A stretch of DNA of 64,000 nt from a virus, in IMG/VR virus record IMGVR_UViG_3300035670_000078, positions 37,256 to 101,255 of that record. One strand, given 5' to 3'. Position 1 is the first letter of the stretch, and every line of letters starts with the position of its first letter. Of the stretch, positions 50,082-59,366 are shown piece after piece. The notes beneath the pieces are model-generated. The model saw nothing but the letters and a program-made list of their open reading frames with translations, ran no database searches and was not told the DNA's origin. A program made the translations under genes and the position numbers.

Positions 50082-50810
50082 CTAGTCGTCAGGCGTGGGG
50101 GTGACCCCGCCAGCAGTTGTGCCGTTCAGCTCTTCGTACGTTCGAGTCTCTGGGTTCGGCACGGAGTTCACGAAAGTGCCGGACCTGTGTACGAGAATCT
50201 TTTTCGGTGAGACGATCTGACCACCGAAAGGTCTAAGGGCGAAGACACTGTCTACACCCCAAGTTTGTTTGCGCACGTACTTCAGTACCGTCTCATTTCC
50301 GGCTGCGACTTCTACCGGAGCCAGATCAGATGTTCGTATCCACAGGGGGCGGTTGATGCCCTTTTCGATGAACCAGTCCTGATCGAAAATCAGCGTGCTC
50401 TTGATGAACAAGTCAAGCAGACGAAGAACTTCTCGGTTTGGCGCCATGATGTAAACGCCGATCGATTCAGTCTGCGGAGTTGATGCTTCCAGCTCTCTGA
50501 CGTCGGGCGAGACGCTCGTCAGCGTAGGTCCGACGGAATATCCTACGGGCAGTTGGGGCTCGCAGTTCTCACAGACGATGCTGATGATAATGTGGCTGTC
50601 TTTGTAGACGACGGGCGAGAACGCAGCCTCGACGCGGAATCCGTCGGGTCCCCAGGAGTTGATCTGATCCCACACCATCTCAATGAGTTCGGGAGAAATG
50701 GTGGCGCCGAAGACCGCCTCAAAGTCCGCTAGGTCACCTTCAAAAAATCGAATCCTAGCGTTCTCGATAGACGTCTCAAAAAGGAGGTCACTGAGTATGT
50801 CGTAGGCCAT
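50082..50810 (-). CDS. Putative neck / tail-terminator protein
   Basis: 242 residues. Alpha-beta start (AYDILSDLLFETSIENARIRFF) and a beta-rich centre (SIGVYIMAPNREVLRLLDLFIKS). Position directly before the sheath gene is where head-to-tail joining or tail-terminator proteins are encoded. No family motif clearly recognised. ATG with GAGAGGG upstream. Confidence 0.5.
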   Translation of the reverse strand: MAYDILSDLLFETSIENARIRFFEGDLADFEAVFGATISPELIEMVWDQINSWGPDGFRVEAAFSPVVYKDSHIIISIVCENCEPQLPVGYSVGPTLTSVSPDVRELEASTPQTESIGVYIMAPNREVLRLLDLFIKSTLIFDQDWFIEKGINRPLWIRTSDLAPVEVAAGNETVLKYVRKQTWGVDSVFALRPFGGQIVSPKKILVHRSGTFVNSVPNPETRTYEELNGTTAGGVTPTPDD

Positions 50811-50820
50811 GTATACCCTC

Positions 50821-52326
50821 TCAGCTACCGGACCAGTTCGCAGACTTTCCTCGCCGCGACTCGTTCAGAGCGTCAGCCACCATGTTAGCTTTTTCAATTT
50901 CTGCGTTGTCTCCGACTTTATCTTTGAACACGTAGCGCTCTTTATTGACGATCGCTTTGGCGTTCTCAAGATACATGCTCCGATACTGCTCCCACTTCTG
51001 CTCAGGGTTCTTCGGGAAGTCGCGGGCAATCAGTTCACGGGCCTTGGCCTCAACGCGCGAGTCGTAGCTCATCTCCTTGGTCGGAGACGCTTGAACGACC
51101 TGAGCTGCAGGAGGTGTCACGACGGCTGGCGCGGGCGATTGCGTTTGAGACCTAGCCGCCATGCTAGCAACAACCGGATCAACGGCGGCGGGAGCAGCGG
51201 ACGTGGAGCTCTTTGCAGCGAACGTAGGGGTTGTAGACGCGATTGGAGCTGAGACCGGAGCGGACGTTGAACGAGACGGTCCTTCTGTTACGGTACCGAG
51301 GTTGATCGGAGCGGCACGCGAATACTTCGGGATGAGGTTGGTGTTGGACCGGAGTACGTTACGGAATCCCTTGTCGACCAGGATGGTAGCGATGCGACGC
51401 ACCAGATCGTCACCGTTAGGGTCGCCAGAAATAATGTTAGCGGGCGGGATACCAACAGCGCGCCAGCGGTTTCTCTGCTTCGGACTGTCACTGATAGTTC
51501 TGAACGTAGCGAACGAGACCTTTCGACCAGCAGCCCGTACGCGCATATTCGCGAATATATGCTGTCGGTGTTGAATCTCCTCACTCTTCTGCAAAGTCTC
51601 AGACCAGAGAATGGTTTTCGTATTTCCAAGCCGAGCAATCGCTTTCTTTTCCAAGTTGGCGCGACCATCGCTAACGCCCGTACGGCGTCGCACACGATCT
51701 CTGCTTGCTTTAGCAGCCTTTACAGCCTTAGCAAGACCAAGCTTGAATGCTTTATCGGCCTTCTGAGCAAATTCACCGGCAAGGTTACCCTCGTTGTCGG
51801 TCTCGAATTTCTGCTTCATCCAGTCGGTAACAACTGTCTCGATGGCACTTTGGCTATTACCAAGGTCAAACTTTATGACCTTCCAGTGCCTTGACTCAGA
51901 TTGCCAAGTAGTGGCAACGTTAGCAGGCTTTCCGCTATAGAGCAGCAGCGGCCTGAGGTCTTTCGGTGTGCCGTCGTAGGTGCCGATACCATCGTTGATG
52001 GTAGACCCATTACTCTGCGGTGGTGCCCAGCCCGCCTCAATCTTTGCAGCGTCGGCGGTGCCGAGCGAGAGGATGATGCTGTCCCCCTTGAGGACAACAG
52101 GCTCGATACCTTGGAGGTATCGAGCGAGGTACTTGGCTCGCGAGCCTGTAAGCTTTTTCGTGGCGAGTGCTCGCCACTCAGCGTCTATGAGCTTAACGAT
52201 CTCTTTACGAAGTCGCTGGGTAATGTCAGCGAGGTAGCGCTGCTTTATCTCGTTAACCAGCTTACCAACTTGCTGATTTGTAGCCTCATCAAGCTTTATC
52301 TGCGCGTTGGAGCGTTTTATTCTCAT
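50821..52326 (-). CDS. Putative neck or tail-completion protein
   Basis: 501 residues. N-terminal helical region (about 1-75), a mixed core to about 340 with many Lys/Arg (KASRDRVRRRTGVSDGRANL), a Ser/Thr/Pro/Ala linker (about 355-425) and a C-terminal charged helix. Overlaps the previous gene's end by four bases. The position between connector and sheath suggests a head-tail joining role. Function not established. Confidence 0.5.
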   Translation of the reverse strand: MRIKRSNAQIKLDEATNQQVGKLVNEIKQRYLADITQRLRKEIVKLIDAEWRALATKKLTGSRAKYLARYLQGIEPVVLKGDSIILSLGTADAAKIEAGWAPPQSNGSTINDGIGTYDGTPKDLRPLLLYSGKPANVATTWQSESRHWKVIKFDLGNSQSAIETVVTDWMKQKFETDNEGNLAGEFAQKADKAFKLGLAKAVKAAKASRDRVRRRTGVSDGRANLEKKAIARLGNTKTILWSETLQKSEEIQHRQHIFANMRVRAAGRKVSFATFRTISDSPKQRNRWRAVGIPPANIISGDPNGDDLVRRIATILVDKGFRNVLRSNTNLIPKYSRAAPINLGTVTEGPSRSTSAPVSAPIASTTPTFAAKSSTSAAPAAVDPVVASMAARSQTQSPAPAVVTPPAAQVVQASPTKEMSYDSRVEAKARELIARDFPKNPEQKWEQYRSMYLENAKAIVNKERYVFKDKVGDNAEIEKANMVADALNESRRGKSANWSGS

Positions 52327-53198
52327 GGAAGCTCATCAGAAGGCGATGCCTCTGCCCCCGTGACATCACCGACAACAGGCGGATTCCTGGCGCCGAAGAA
52401 CTCAGGTACGCAAACCACCTTGACGGGATGAAGCCCTAGCTGCCGGTCATCCATGGTGGCAGCGTCATTCTGGTAGAGGTCGCGCTGGGCGTACGGAAAA
52501 CCTCTGACCACGAAGGACGGCCGGCCGTAATACCTGATCGCGAGCCTGGAGCCGATGGGAGGTGCCCCAGCACCAGCGATCGACCAATCAAGGTCGCCGT
52601 CGTCGTTGACGGTGAAATGCTCGTTCTCGGTGTACTCCGTCGCGAGCAACTCACCGTTCAGCCCTGCAGCCCGGCAATAAAGCACGCCGATCTCGGCCCG
52701 CTCGGGTTCGGTCTGGTCGCCCTCGGAGCCGAGGTACATGAGACGCTTCACGATCGGGAAGCGCGGACGCTCGATAGTCGCGGAGTGTCTGAAGCCCGTC
52801 TCCTCGTAAACGACCACACCCCGAGTTAGAGTGAACCGGTCGTTCATTGCAGGTAGGTGCTCGGGCAAAAGCGTAATGAAGACCGAGCCTTCAGAGTACC
52901 TTCCGTAGAGGTTGAAGAACTTCTGGTCGAACATCGCGTCCGTCAGCATCCCGATGGTGGTCTGACGGTTCGAATAGATGACGCCGCTACCCTTGCAGCC
53001 CGGACAGTCGATTCTGTTCTGCGAGATGAGTGTGGTTCTGGTGGACGACGTGACGCGCGCTTGGCACGGGCAGGACATCGCCCAGTCCCAGGTGAGTTCT
53101 CGCCCTTTCTGGAAAAGGGCACGCCTGAACTCCTCGAGATCGAAATCGACGGTATCGGGCTCGATGTACTTCGGGAGGACGAGGCGTAGTTGCGGCAT
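52323..53198 (-). CDS. Head closure / adaptor-type protein with Cys cluster
   Basis: 291 residues. A possible zinc ribbon C-P-C (residues about 43-45) and CPGCKGSG (about 68-75) sits near the N-terminus. The rest is beta-rich (FTLTRGVVVYEETGFRHS, RLAIRYYGRPSFVV), suiting a head-completion protein. Overlaps its neighbour by ATGA. A structural zinc in an adaptor is unusual but known in phage. Function inferred from position. Confidence 0.5.
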   Translation of the reverse strand: MPQLRLVLPKYIEPDTVDFDLEEFRRALFQKGRELTWDWAMSCPCQARVTSSTRTTLISQNRIDCPGCKGSGVIYSNRQTTIGMLTDAMFDQKFFNLYGRYSEGSVFITLLPEHLPAMNDRFTLTRGVVVYEETGFRHSATIERPRFPIVKRLMYLGSEGDQTEPERAEIGVLYCRAAGLNGELLATEYTENEHFTVNDDGDLDWSIAGAGAPPIGSRLAIRYYGRPSFVVRGFPYAQRDLYQNDAATMDDRQLGLHPVKVVCVPEFFGARNPPVVGDVTGAEASPSDELP

Positions 53199-53206
53199 GT
53201 GTCACC

Positions 53207-54151
53207 TCAGACAGAGAATCCGCGAACCGGGGTGTAGTCGGAGTGAAGGGCGCGCATGGCACTCTCAGCCGCGAGCCTGAGTTCCTTCTGCCAGTTGGCA
53301 TACGGTCCTCGAGGATCGATGCTCTTGGCCTGGCGCATACCGTCGATCTGCAGGTGTTTATCGGTGACGCCGGCCCCGTAAATCAGAGTACCGGCCAAGC
53401 TTAGCATCGGGATGGCGGCGAGCGCCGAGACGGCCGAAAGAGCCGAACCTGGGTAAGCGAGATGAATGGCTTCACCTGAGTACGTCGCGGGAAAGGTACC
53501 GCTGACCTTGTAGGTCGACCCATTGACAACAGCGGCGATGCGACGCGGGTGCCCGCCAATCTTGACCCACTGACCAGACTCAAGACCGTAAGCAGCGTTG
53601 GTCGTGTCGTCGGTAATGGTGACTGTGTTGGAATTGGCGACGGTGTTATGCGTGCCGACCAGCAGAGAGTCGAAGCCGGCATAGAAATCGATCTTAATGA
53701 GACCGGGCATATACTCAGGGCGGTCATTCCATCCGACACCCCAGTAGGTAAGGAAGAATGGATGTGTGCTGAGTGTGGGTCCGGGCACGATCTGCACCTG
53801 CCCGTATTTGTTCGATCGAAGCAGCGTTCGGTCAGGCTCAAGGTCGTAGCCTGGGAAATTAGCCCAGACGATCGAGATCTTATCGACCTTTCGCAGAGGG
53901 CGACGGAGCGTCTTCTTCAGGTAGAAGGTCTCGTCGTGCCACTCGAGCGAATCGTGCCGCTCTTCGTGAAGCTTGCGGTGGTCGGTACGCAGGGTGAGGC
54001 CGGTCATCTCCTCGACCTCAGCCACTGCGTTATCAATCGACCGGTAGAAATAGTCGTCCGACACCGGGGTACCATCACGCCCGACAAACTTCACCGTCGG
54101 GAGGACGGCATTCTTGATGTACTCTGGCGTGATGATATCGGTGATCGGCAT
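53207..54151 (-). CDS. Head-tail connector (gp6/gp15-like adaptor)
   Basis: 314 residues. Helical N-terminal part typical of adaptor proteins (SDDYFYRSIDNAVAEVEEMTGL), then beta strands (YWGVGWNDRPEYMPGLIKIDFYAGFD) and a C-terminal helix RQAKSIDPRGPYANWQKELRLAAESAM. It follows the decoration-like protein and precedes neck proteins; a ring below the portal is expected. Confidence 0.65.
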   Translation of the reverse strand: MPITDIITPEYIKNAVLPTVKFVGRDGTPVSDDYFYRSIDNAVAEVEEMTGLTLRTDHRKLHEERHDSLEWHDETFYLKKTLRRPLRKVDKISIVWANFPGYDLEPDRTLLRSNKYGQVQIVPGPTLSTHPFFLTYWGVGWNDRPEYMPGLIKIDFYAGFDSLLVGTHNTVANSNTVTITDDTTNAAYGLESGQWVKIGGHPRRIAAVVNGSTYKVSGTFPATYSGEAIHLAYPGSALSAVSALAAIPMLSLAGTLIYGAGVTDKHLQIDGMRQAKSIDPRGPYANWQKELRLAAESAMRALHSDYTPVRGFSV

Positions 54152-54154
54152 GAC

Positions 54155-54628
54155 TCAGGCTCCCTTCAAAAGCTCGACGAGCTTGGCCTTGGTGGCATTT
54201 GACGGGTACTTGATCTCAAAGGCGTCGCAGAGGTCGCGAAGTTCCGCTGCAGTCAACTTTGAGTAGTCTTCAGTCGCAGCCTTCGATGCAACTACCGGCG
54301 CTGGCGCGGGGGCAATTTCCGCCGGGAGGATATCAACGAACACGTTATCGTCGTCCTCGTCTTCATCCTCGACCGGAACGATGAGGTTCGGGGTCTTAGG
54401 CTCGCTGGGCTTCACAGCGAAATTGAAGACAGGCAGGTCGGGCTTCTTTTCAGGCTCAGCGACATCGGCCCGCTCAACCCATTTCAGGTAGACCTCGAGC
54501 TTCATAGAAGAAACCTGAAGGTCCGTAGGTTGGGGGTCGAGGACGCCGTCAGCGTCGACAGAAAAGAGAAGAGGTCCGAAGGCGATCTTCCCGTTGGAAG
54601 GAATTTCACGAAGAGCGCGCAGCCGCAT
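54155..54628 (-). CDS. Head protein with C-terminal SAP/HeH-like domain
   Basis: 157 residues. Beta-rich N-terminus (LREIPSNGKIAFGPLLFSVDAD), an acidic Pro/Asp/Glu linker (about 60-120) and a C-terminal 35-residue helix-extended loop-helix (LTAAELRDLCDAFEIKYPSN...KLVELLKGA) like SAP/HeH DNA-binding motifs. In other phages this small domain occurs on head-completion or decoration proteins. It is first after the capsid gene, behind a terminator. Confidence 0.6.
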   Translation of the reverse strand: MRLRALREIPSNGKIAFGPLLFSVDADGVLDPQPTDLQVSSMKLEVYLKWVERADVAEPEKKPDLPVFNFAVKPSEPKTPNLIVPVEDEDEDDDNVFVDILPAEIAPAPAPVVASKAATEDYSKLTAAELRDLCDAFEIKYPSNATKAKLVELLKGA

Positions 54629-54649
54629 ATTTGTTCTCCTTGAAACAAG

Positions 54650-54681
54650 AAGGGGGAGGCGGCGTGGGCCTCCTCCCCCTT
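54650..54681 (-). terminator. Terminator after the major capsid gene
   Basis: Ten-base-pair stem AAGGGGGAGG (54650-54659) with CCTCCCCCTT (54672-54681), 12-base loop. It lies 31 bases after the capsid stop on the minus strand and would cap the capsid message, with some read-through to the connector genes. Confidence 0.75.
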
Positions 54682-54711
54682 CAAGTTAGCCGATCAGGCC
54701 GTTATCAGCTA

Positions 54712-56205
54712 TCAAGCGTAGCCGACGTTGTCCAGGATCCAGTGCTTCTGGGGAACGCCCATTTTGAGCGCGCCGAAGAGCATGATCATGAACTGGGTCG
54801 TGGCGCTGCGCGACACGGTGATCGGGCGGCGGGTGAGGTCAAGGAAGTTGACCCACTCCATGCAGTCGCGGCGGTTGGTGAGGATGTACACCGGCGACTT
54901 CTGCGGGCGGTGCTCGTTGATCTCGTCGAAGCGGGTGTGGGTACCCGAGGCAACGAGGTTGCGAGCAAAGCGGCCGACGAACCAGTACTCGTTCTGGTCA
55001 GCCGGGGCGCCAGCGCCCGTCGCAACGTCAGCGCGGAAGACGTTGTAGTAACGGATCGAGTTCGTGCCGTAGGAGGGCACGCCCGCGTCGTTGATGGTGA
55101 AGCGGCTGGAACCGCCCGCCGCCGAGTGCGAAACCGCCGCCGAAGCCGCGAAGTTGACCGCGCCCTCGTCGCCGATGCCTTCGACGATGTAGTGGAAGTC
55201 CTTGCCCGTCACGTCGGCGGTCTTGAACTTCGAGCCGGTGACCGACGCCTGGTAGGCGATGGACGGCGCGATGACAGCCGGAGCGCCGTCGCCCTCGGGG
55301 CGCGAGATCGGGTGCTCGCGGTGCGAGAGGAAGGGGATCGACAGGATGGGGATATTCCCGTGAGCCGTCGAGACGAAGAGCTTGCCGACGCCGCCGTAGA
55401 TGTCGCGCTGCTGCGAGATCTCCATACGGCCGTACTTGCTGAGCATCTGGTTCTGGAGGTTCGTCCACACGCGGTGGTCGCACCAGATCTCAGTGGGCTT
55501 CGCGTAGTACGGAGGATTGGTCATACGACCAATGATCTCCTGAAGCTCCTCGAGGGAGGTCACGGAGCCTTCGGCATCGCGGAAGTTCGACGGAGCGCCG
55601 GAGCGGATCGACTTGTAGATACCGTCGTACTCGAGCGGGTTGATGGACGAGTCGCCGTGGAAGAGGAAGGACTCCATCTTCTGGACGAGTTCCATCATGC
55701 CGTCCATCGAGGCGATCGAGATCGCCTGGGGCGACGGGTGCATCATGCCGGTCATCGACGCGACGTCGGTGATCTGGCGGAAGGTCGCGGCGTACTTGAC
55801 GCGGACAACCTTACGCTCGAACGACGACTCGCTGATGGCGGGGACGCCACCTTCGCGGACGAACGGGTTCAGCGCTGCCGAGCCGTAGCTGCGGCGAACG
55901 TTGTACTCGTGCATCGGGGACGAAGCCGAGGTCTTGGCGAGGAGCTTCCAAGCGACAATGTGCTCATCGTCGAAGGTCGCGTTGTCCAGCATGGGCTGGA
56001 TGGACTGGGGAACGAGCGGGGCGAACTCGCCGCCGGGGAGCGTGCCACTGTCGTAGCCAACGCCCTGGAGCGGGTAGTTCACACCACCCTTACGGAGGCC
56101 AAGCATCGCCGCCGAGCGGAGAGCCTGGTTGAGCTTACGAAGCTCGCCGACGCTGGCGTCAAAGCCTTCCGGCGGCAGCCCTGCGAGAAGATCCTGAGGA
56201 ATCAT
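54712..56205 (-). CDS. Major capsid protein (HK97 fold)
   Basis: 497 residues. Helical N-terminus then the peptide NYPLQGVGYDSG (43-54) and EFAPLVPQSIQ (60-70), a beta-rich core with ATFRQITDVASMTGMMHP and ESFLFHGDSSINPLEYDG, and a C-terminal P/T-rich region. The pattern fits the larger HK97-fold capsids of SPO1-type phages. Preceded by scaffold and protease genes, followed by a terminator. The shared N-terminal peptide also occurs in the protease. Assembly of the icosahedral shell. Confidence 0.88.
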   Translation of the reverse strand: MIPQDLLAGLPPEGFDASVGELRKLNQALRSAAMLGLRKGGVNYPLQGVGYDSGTLPGGEFAPLVPQSIQPMLDNATFDDEHIVAWKLLAKTSASSPMHEYNVRRSYGSAALNPFVREGGVPAISESSFERKVVRVKYAATFRQITDVASMTGMMHPSPQAISIASMDGMMELVQKMESFLFHGDSSINPLEYDGIYKSIRSGAPSNFRDAEGSVTSLEELQEIIGRMTNPPYYAKPTEIWCDHRVWTNLQNQMLSKYGRMEISQQRDIYGGVGKLFVSTAHGNIPILSIPFLSHREHPISRPEGDGAPAVIAPSIAYQASVTGSKFKTADVTGKDFHYIVEGIGDEGAVNFAASAAVSHSAAGGSSRFTINDAGVPSYGTNSIRYYNVFRADVATGAGAPADQNEYWFVGRFARNLVASGTHTRFDEINEHRPQKSPVYILTNRRDCMEWVNFLDLTRRPITVSRSATTQFMIMLFGALKMGVPQKHWILDNVGYA

Positions 56206-56236
56206 GCGTTAGTCTCCTGTGTCAGAGGCCGTCAGA

Positions 56237-56989
56237 TCAGGCCTGAAGCCCGAGGTTGTAGCGGGTGTTGACGTCGCTCGGGAGCGCGCCGGAGAAGATC
56301 TCACCAAGCGCGAAGCGAAGCTCCTGCTTGCGGTCCTCAGCGGTGCCACCCTTGGCGATGTTCTCGTTGCAGAACTGCTCGACCTTGGTGAAGAGAGCAA
56401 GCTCGCGGTCAACTTCGATGTTGCCGGTGGCCTGCGCAACGACACCGTCAGCCGCGCCGCGAGCCGCCTCAGCGGGGTGCGGGACGACGGCGGTCGCCTG
56501 GGTCGACTTCGGGCCGCCCTTCGTGATGGCCTCAAGGCCCTTACGAAGCTCGGCAACAGTGTTGGTCAGCTCTGCATTGCGGCGGTCCATCTCGGCGAGG
56601 GTCGTGAGGACCGTCTTCTCGATGTTGCCGAGGGCGGTGAGACCCTTGACGAGCTGGGTGTAGTGGCGGTCCGACTGAGCCGAGAGCGCCGAGACCGAAG
56701 CCTCAATGTCAACGAGAGCCGACGCGCTGTCGACGTCCTCGTTGCCAACGAAGCGGGAGCCGCCCTTGACGATCTTGGCCGGGGCTGCGGGGGCAACCTC
56801 AGCGACAAAGGACTTGGCCAGTTCGTCGATGAGCTTGCTCATCTCGGCCTGACCGATAATGGGAGCCGCGCCGAGGTCGTCCTCGAGCTGGCCCTTGTGG
56901 ATCTTCTCGACGCAGATGGCTCGGGCTTCATCGTCGCCGAGCGTCGGAAGGAGCTTCTGAAACAGCTCGCTCGCCTTTCCCTTGATCAT
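56237..56989 (-). CDS. Scaffold protein
   Basis: 250 residues. Charged helical N-terminus (SELFQKLLPTLGDDEARAI), an Ala-rich linker, a coiled coil (about 90-150, VSALSAQSDRHYTQLVKGLTAL) and a C-terminal helical segment. Low aromatic content and placement between protease and capsid are typical of phage scaffolds, which guide prohead assembly and are then removed or cleaved. ATG overlaps the protease stop (ATGA). Confidence 0.7.
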   Translation of the reverse strand: MIKGKASELFQKLLPTLGDDEARAICVEKIHKGQLEDDLGAAPIIGQAEMSKLIDELAKSFVAEVAPAAPAKIVKGGSRFVGNEDVDSASALVDIEASVSALSAQSDRHYTQLVKGLTALGNIEKTVLTTLAEMDRRNAELTNTVAELRKGLEAITKGGPKSTQATAVVPHPAEAARGAADGVVAQATGNIEVDRELALFTKVEQFCNENIAKGGTAEDRKQELRFALGEIFSGALPSDVNTRYNLGLQA

Positions 56990-57861
56990 GGTTTTCCTGC
57001 CTTGTTTTGGGGTCCGACGCGAAGGCCCTTCGCCGTCAGGGACTGAACGATATAATCGAAAACACTTTCTGCCTGTGACCAGGTAAGTTCCTGCGACCAG
57101 GTCTTGGCGATTTGCATCACCAATTTCTCGCGATCAATTGATTGGGCACCTTGAAGAGACTGCGCAACCAATGGAGCAATCTCACCAACGTAGCCGGCAC
57201 CCTGCATGGGATAACCAACCTGCGCTTTGGTGATGGTTGCACCATTAGCTGACATCATCATGGGCTCCCACCAAGAGTCATGATTTCTTGGAGCAGCGGT
57301 AACCGCAAGCCACTTTACGCGGCCTTTTGCGATACGCTTCCCGACGCGCTGCTTGACGCCGCCCTCGATGGAAAATCCAATCGAGCGCTGGGCACCAGCC
57401 CGCTTCATAACTCTGGCTTTCTTGTAAGTGACGCGGCCCATCTTATCTTCAAGATAGAGGTCAGCGACGACCTTAGTCGCCTTGACCATCTGCCCCGTGA
57501 TCGCCGACTTGATCTCAGTCAGCTCAATGCCCACCGGGTAGCCGATGGTATTGACCACTCCGACGGGATGCTCAAGCAAAATCAGCCCGTGGCCCTTTTG
57601 CCCGCCCTTACCGATGAAGTAATCCCACTCGAGACCTTCCTGATCGACGATGTCACCATCCTCGTCAGGCGCCTCAGACGTGGCGATTCCAGAAATGCGG
57701 CCAAGCCTCGGCTTGGTCTTAGTCCCCTTGGAAAAACCTTCGATCGTTACCGAGGCCGGCGTCCAAAGACGGAACCGGTCCTCGTCAAGAAAGATCGAAG
57801 AGTCAAACCCGGAGGAAAGACCGCCGAAGCTAACAAGCTGTGGTTGTGCAGCAGTGTTCAC
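56986..57861 (-). CDS. Prohead protease (HK97 gp4/S78 type)
   Basis: 291 residues. Serine-protease motifs LLEHP (H98) and RSIGFSIEGG (S160 or S164), with VTAAPRN downstream, are those of HK97-like prohead proteases. The C-terminal quarter carries YPMQGAGY...EIAPLVAQSLQ (about 217-238), nearly the same as a segment of the capsid protein. GTG start with AGGAG eleven bases upstream. It would cleave scaffold and capsid termini during maturation. Confidence 0.82.
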   Translation of the reverse strand: MNTAAQPQLVSFGGLSSGFDSSIFLDEDRFRLWTPASVTIEGFSKGTKTKPRLGRISGIATSEAPDEDGDIVDQEGLEWDYFIGKGGQKGHGLILLEHPVGVVNTIGYPVGIELTEIKSAITGQMVKATKVVADLYLEDKMGRVTYKKARVMKRAGAQRSIGFSIEGGVKQRVGKRIAKGRVKWLAVTAAPRNHDSWWEPMMMSANGATITKAQVGYPMQGAGYVGEIAPLVAQSLQGAQSIDREKLVMQIAKTWSQELTWSQAESVFDYIVQSLTAKGLRVGPQNKAGKP

Positions 57862-57908
57862 GATTGGAAAACTCCTCTCGTGAACAATGCCCTAGCAATC
57901 ACAGGAGT

Positions 57909-59366
57909 TCAATTACCAACTACAGCCTTAGCGTCATCTTCCGTATCAGCTTGCTGGTTGGCGAGCTGATCTTGGATGTAGGCGGTGTAGAGGGCATTGA
58001 GAGGACGCTTCGAGACCGGGTCATCCCAGGGCTCGAGGCCGCGCTCAAGACGAAGCTCGTTCGGTGAGAGGAACGAGGAGACCGCCTTGAGGTCCAGCTC
58101 GATCTTCTTCTCTTCCGTGACCGCATCAAAGCCTCGGAAGGTGAGCCGGTATCCAGGCCAGTGAGGAGCAATGAGGAACTCATTGATCCAGCGCTGGATA
58201 GTCCGCATGAGCGGACGAAGGCCACGCTCCTTAGAGGCGATAATCCGATCAGTCGGAGAAGCCGAGCCAACCTGCGTCCTCTGGTTCTCCGTTCCGAAGA
58301 TGTCGCCCAGCTCGGCGGGGTCCATCTGGAACAGAGAGCACAGCTGCTTCTTCAGGAAGTTAATCCACTCGGAGAACTCCATCTCCTTGTTGGTCGATCC
58401 GAGAGGGTGGACCTTCAAGTATTCTTGGAGCGCCGGATTAACCTGGAAGAGCGGCGTGCGACGCGAATGTCGGATACCGGAGGTGGAGACCTCGATAACC
58501 CGCTGAAGCGTCGACATGCGGTCATCGGAGCCGATGATACCGGCCTCGATCAGGTTCTGGGAGTGGATACCCGTCGTGTAGTTGACGGTGTTGTGCGTGA
58601 TGGCGTTGACGAGGGCGGCCACGATGGAGACCGCCTTCTCAAGCTCAGGAGCGCCGTAGCCATTCCGATACATGAAGGTCTCGCGGTTGCGGATCCACCA
58701 TGACATCGTGTCGGGCGAGAACTCATTGACGATGCGGTTGTTGAGGACCTGGATATATCCGGTGTCCCGGATATCCCAGCGCATGTCTTTGATCTGGCTA
58801 CGGTCGGGAGCCTTCCGTCGCATCGTGGTCGGATCGGCGGGAACGAAGGCGCCGGGCTTGCCGGTCGTCACGTTCATCACCTTTTCCACGTTGACCTGAT
58901 CATACACGAGCGTGTCGTGAACGATCGCTCGGAGGAACGACTCGAACCCACCGGGGAAATAGGTGCCACCGCCGTTCAGGATGAACTCCTGAATCTCAGC
59001 GATGGTGGACCTATCCCGGCGAGTCAGGACGCGCTTCTTGTCATCGGGAGTGATGACATGGCCGAGGCTGTACGGATCAGGCTGCTGAACAGCGAAGTCA
59101 GAAGCCTGATTCATACGGGTCAGCAGGATCGCCGCGATATACGGGATGCGGGACATCGCCCGCAGCGTCGTATACGAGAGGATGCCCGTACCTTGATGGA
59201 TGTCCGACGGGAACATCGACTGGGCGGTGAGCCACATTGAGCTCATCGGGTCGAGGTTCGCCGCCTTAGGCGACGCCAAGCGCACTTCCCCGCCGGGCTT
59301 CAGTAGCTCCTTAGGGAGATCGCCCTTGGCGATGGTCTCAGAGCTGTCGGCGGTTTTGTCTGTCAC
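57909..59366 (-). CDS. Portal protein
   Basis: 485 residues. The N-terminus LSYTTLRAMSRIPYIAAILLTRMNQ, core FSPDTMSWWIRNRETFMYRNGYG with helical AVSIVAALVNAITHNTVNY, and FSEWINFLKKQLCSLFQMDPAELGD are the pattern of phage portals. The C-terminus is helical and charged (crown). GTG start overlapping the upstream stop (GTGA). It forms the 12-fold ring through which DNA enters and leaves the head. Confidence 0.88.
   Translation of the reverse strand: MTDKTADSSETIAKGDLPKELLKPGGEVRLASPKAANLDPMSSMWLTAQSMFPSDIHQGTGILSYTTLRAMSRIPYIAAILLTRMNQASDFAVQQPDPYSLGHVITPDDKKRVLTRRDRSTIAEIQEFILNGGGTYFPGGFESFLRAIVHDTLVYDQVNVEKVMNVTTGKPGAFVPADPTTMRRKAPDRSQIKDMRWDIRDTGYIQVLNNRIVNEFSPDTMSWWIRNRETFMYRNGYGAPELEKAVSIVAALVNAITHNTVNYTTGIHSQNLIEAGIIGSDDRMSTLQRVIEVSTSGIRHSRRTPLFQVNPALQEYLKVHPLGSTNKEMEFSEWINFLKKQLCSLFQMDPAELGDIFGTENQRTQVGSASPTDRIIASKERGLRPLMRTIQRWINEFLIAPHWPGYRLTFRGFDAVTEEKKIELDLKAVSSFLSPNELRLERGLEPWDDPVSKRPLNALYTAYIQDQLANQQADTEDDAKAVVGN

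Noticed and set aside
54631-56271. 546-residue open frame on the plus strand opposite the capsid gene
   Set aside because: It is an antisense shadow of a high-G+C gene. It has Arg/Val/Asp repeats without domain features and no ribosome site, and it overlaps the entire capsid gene.
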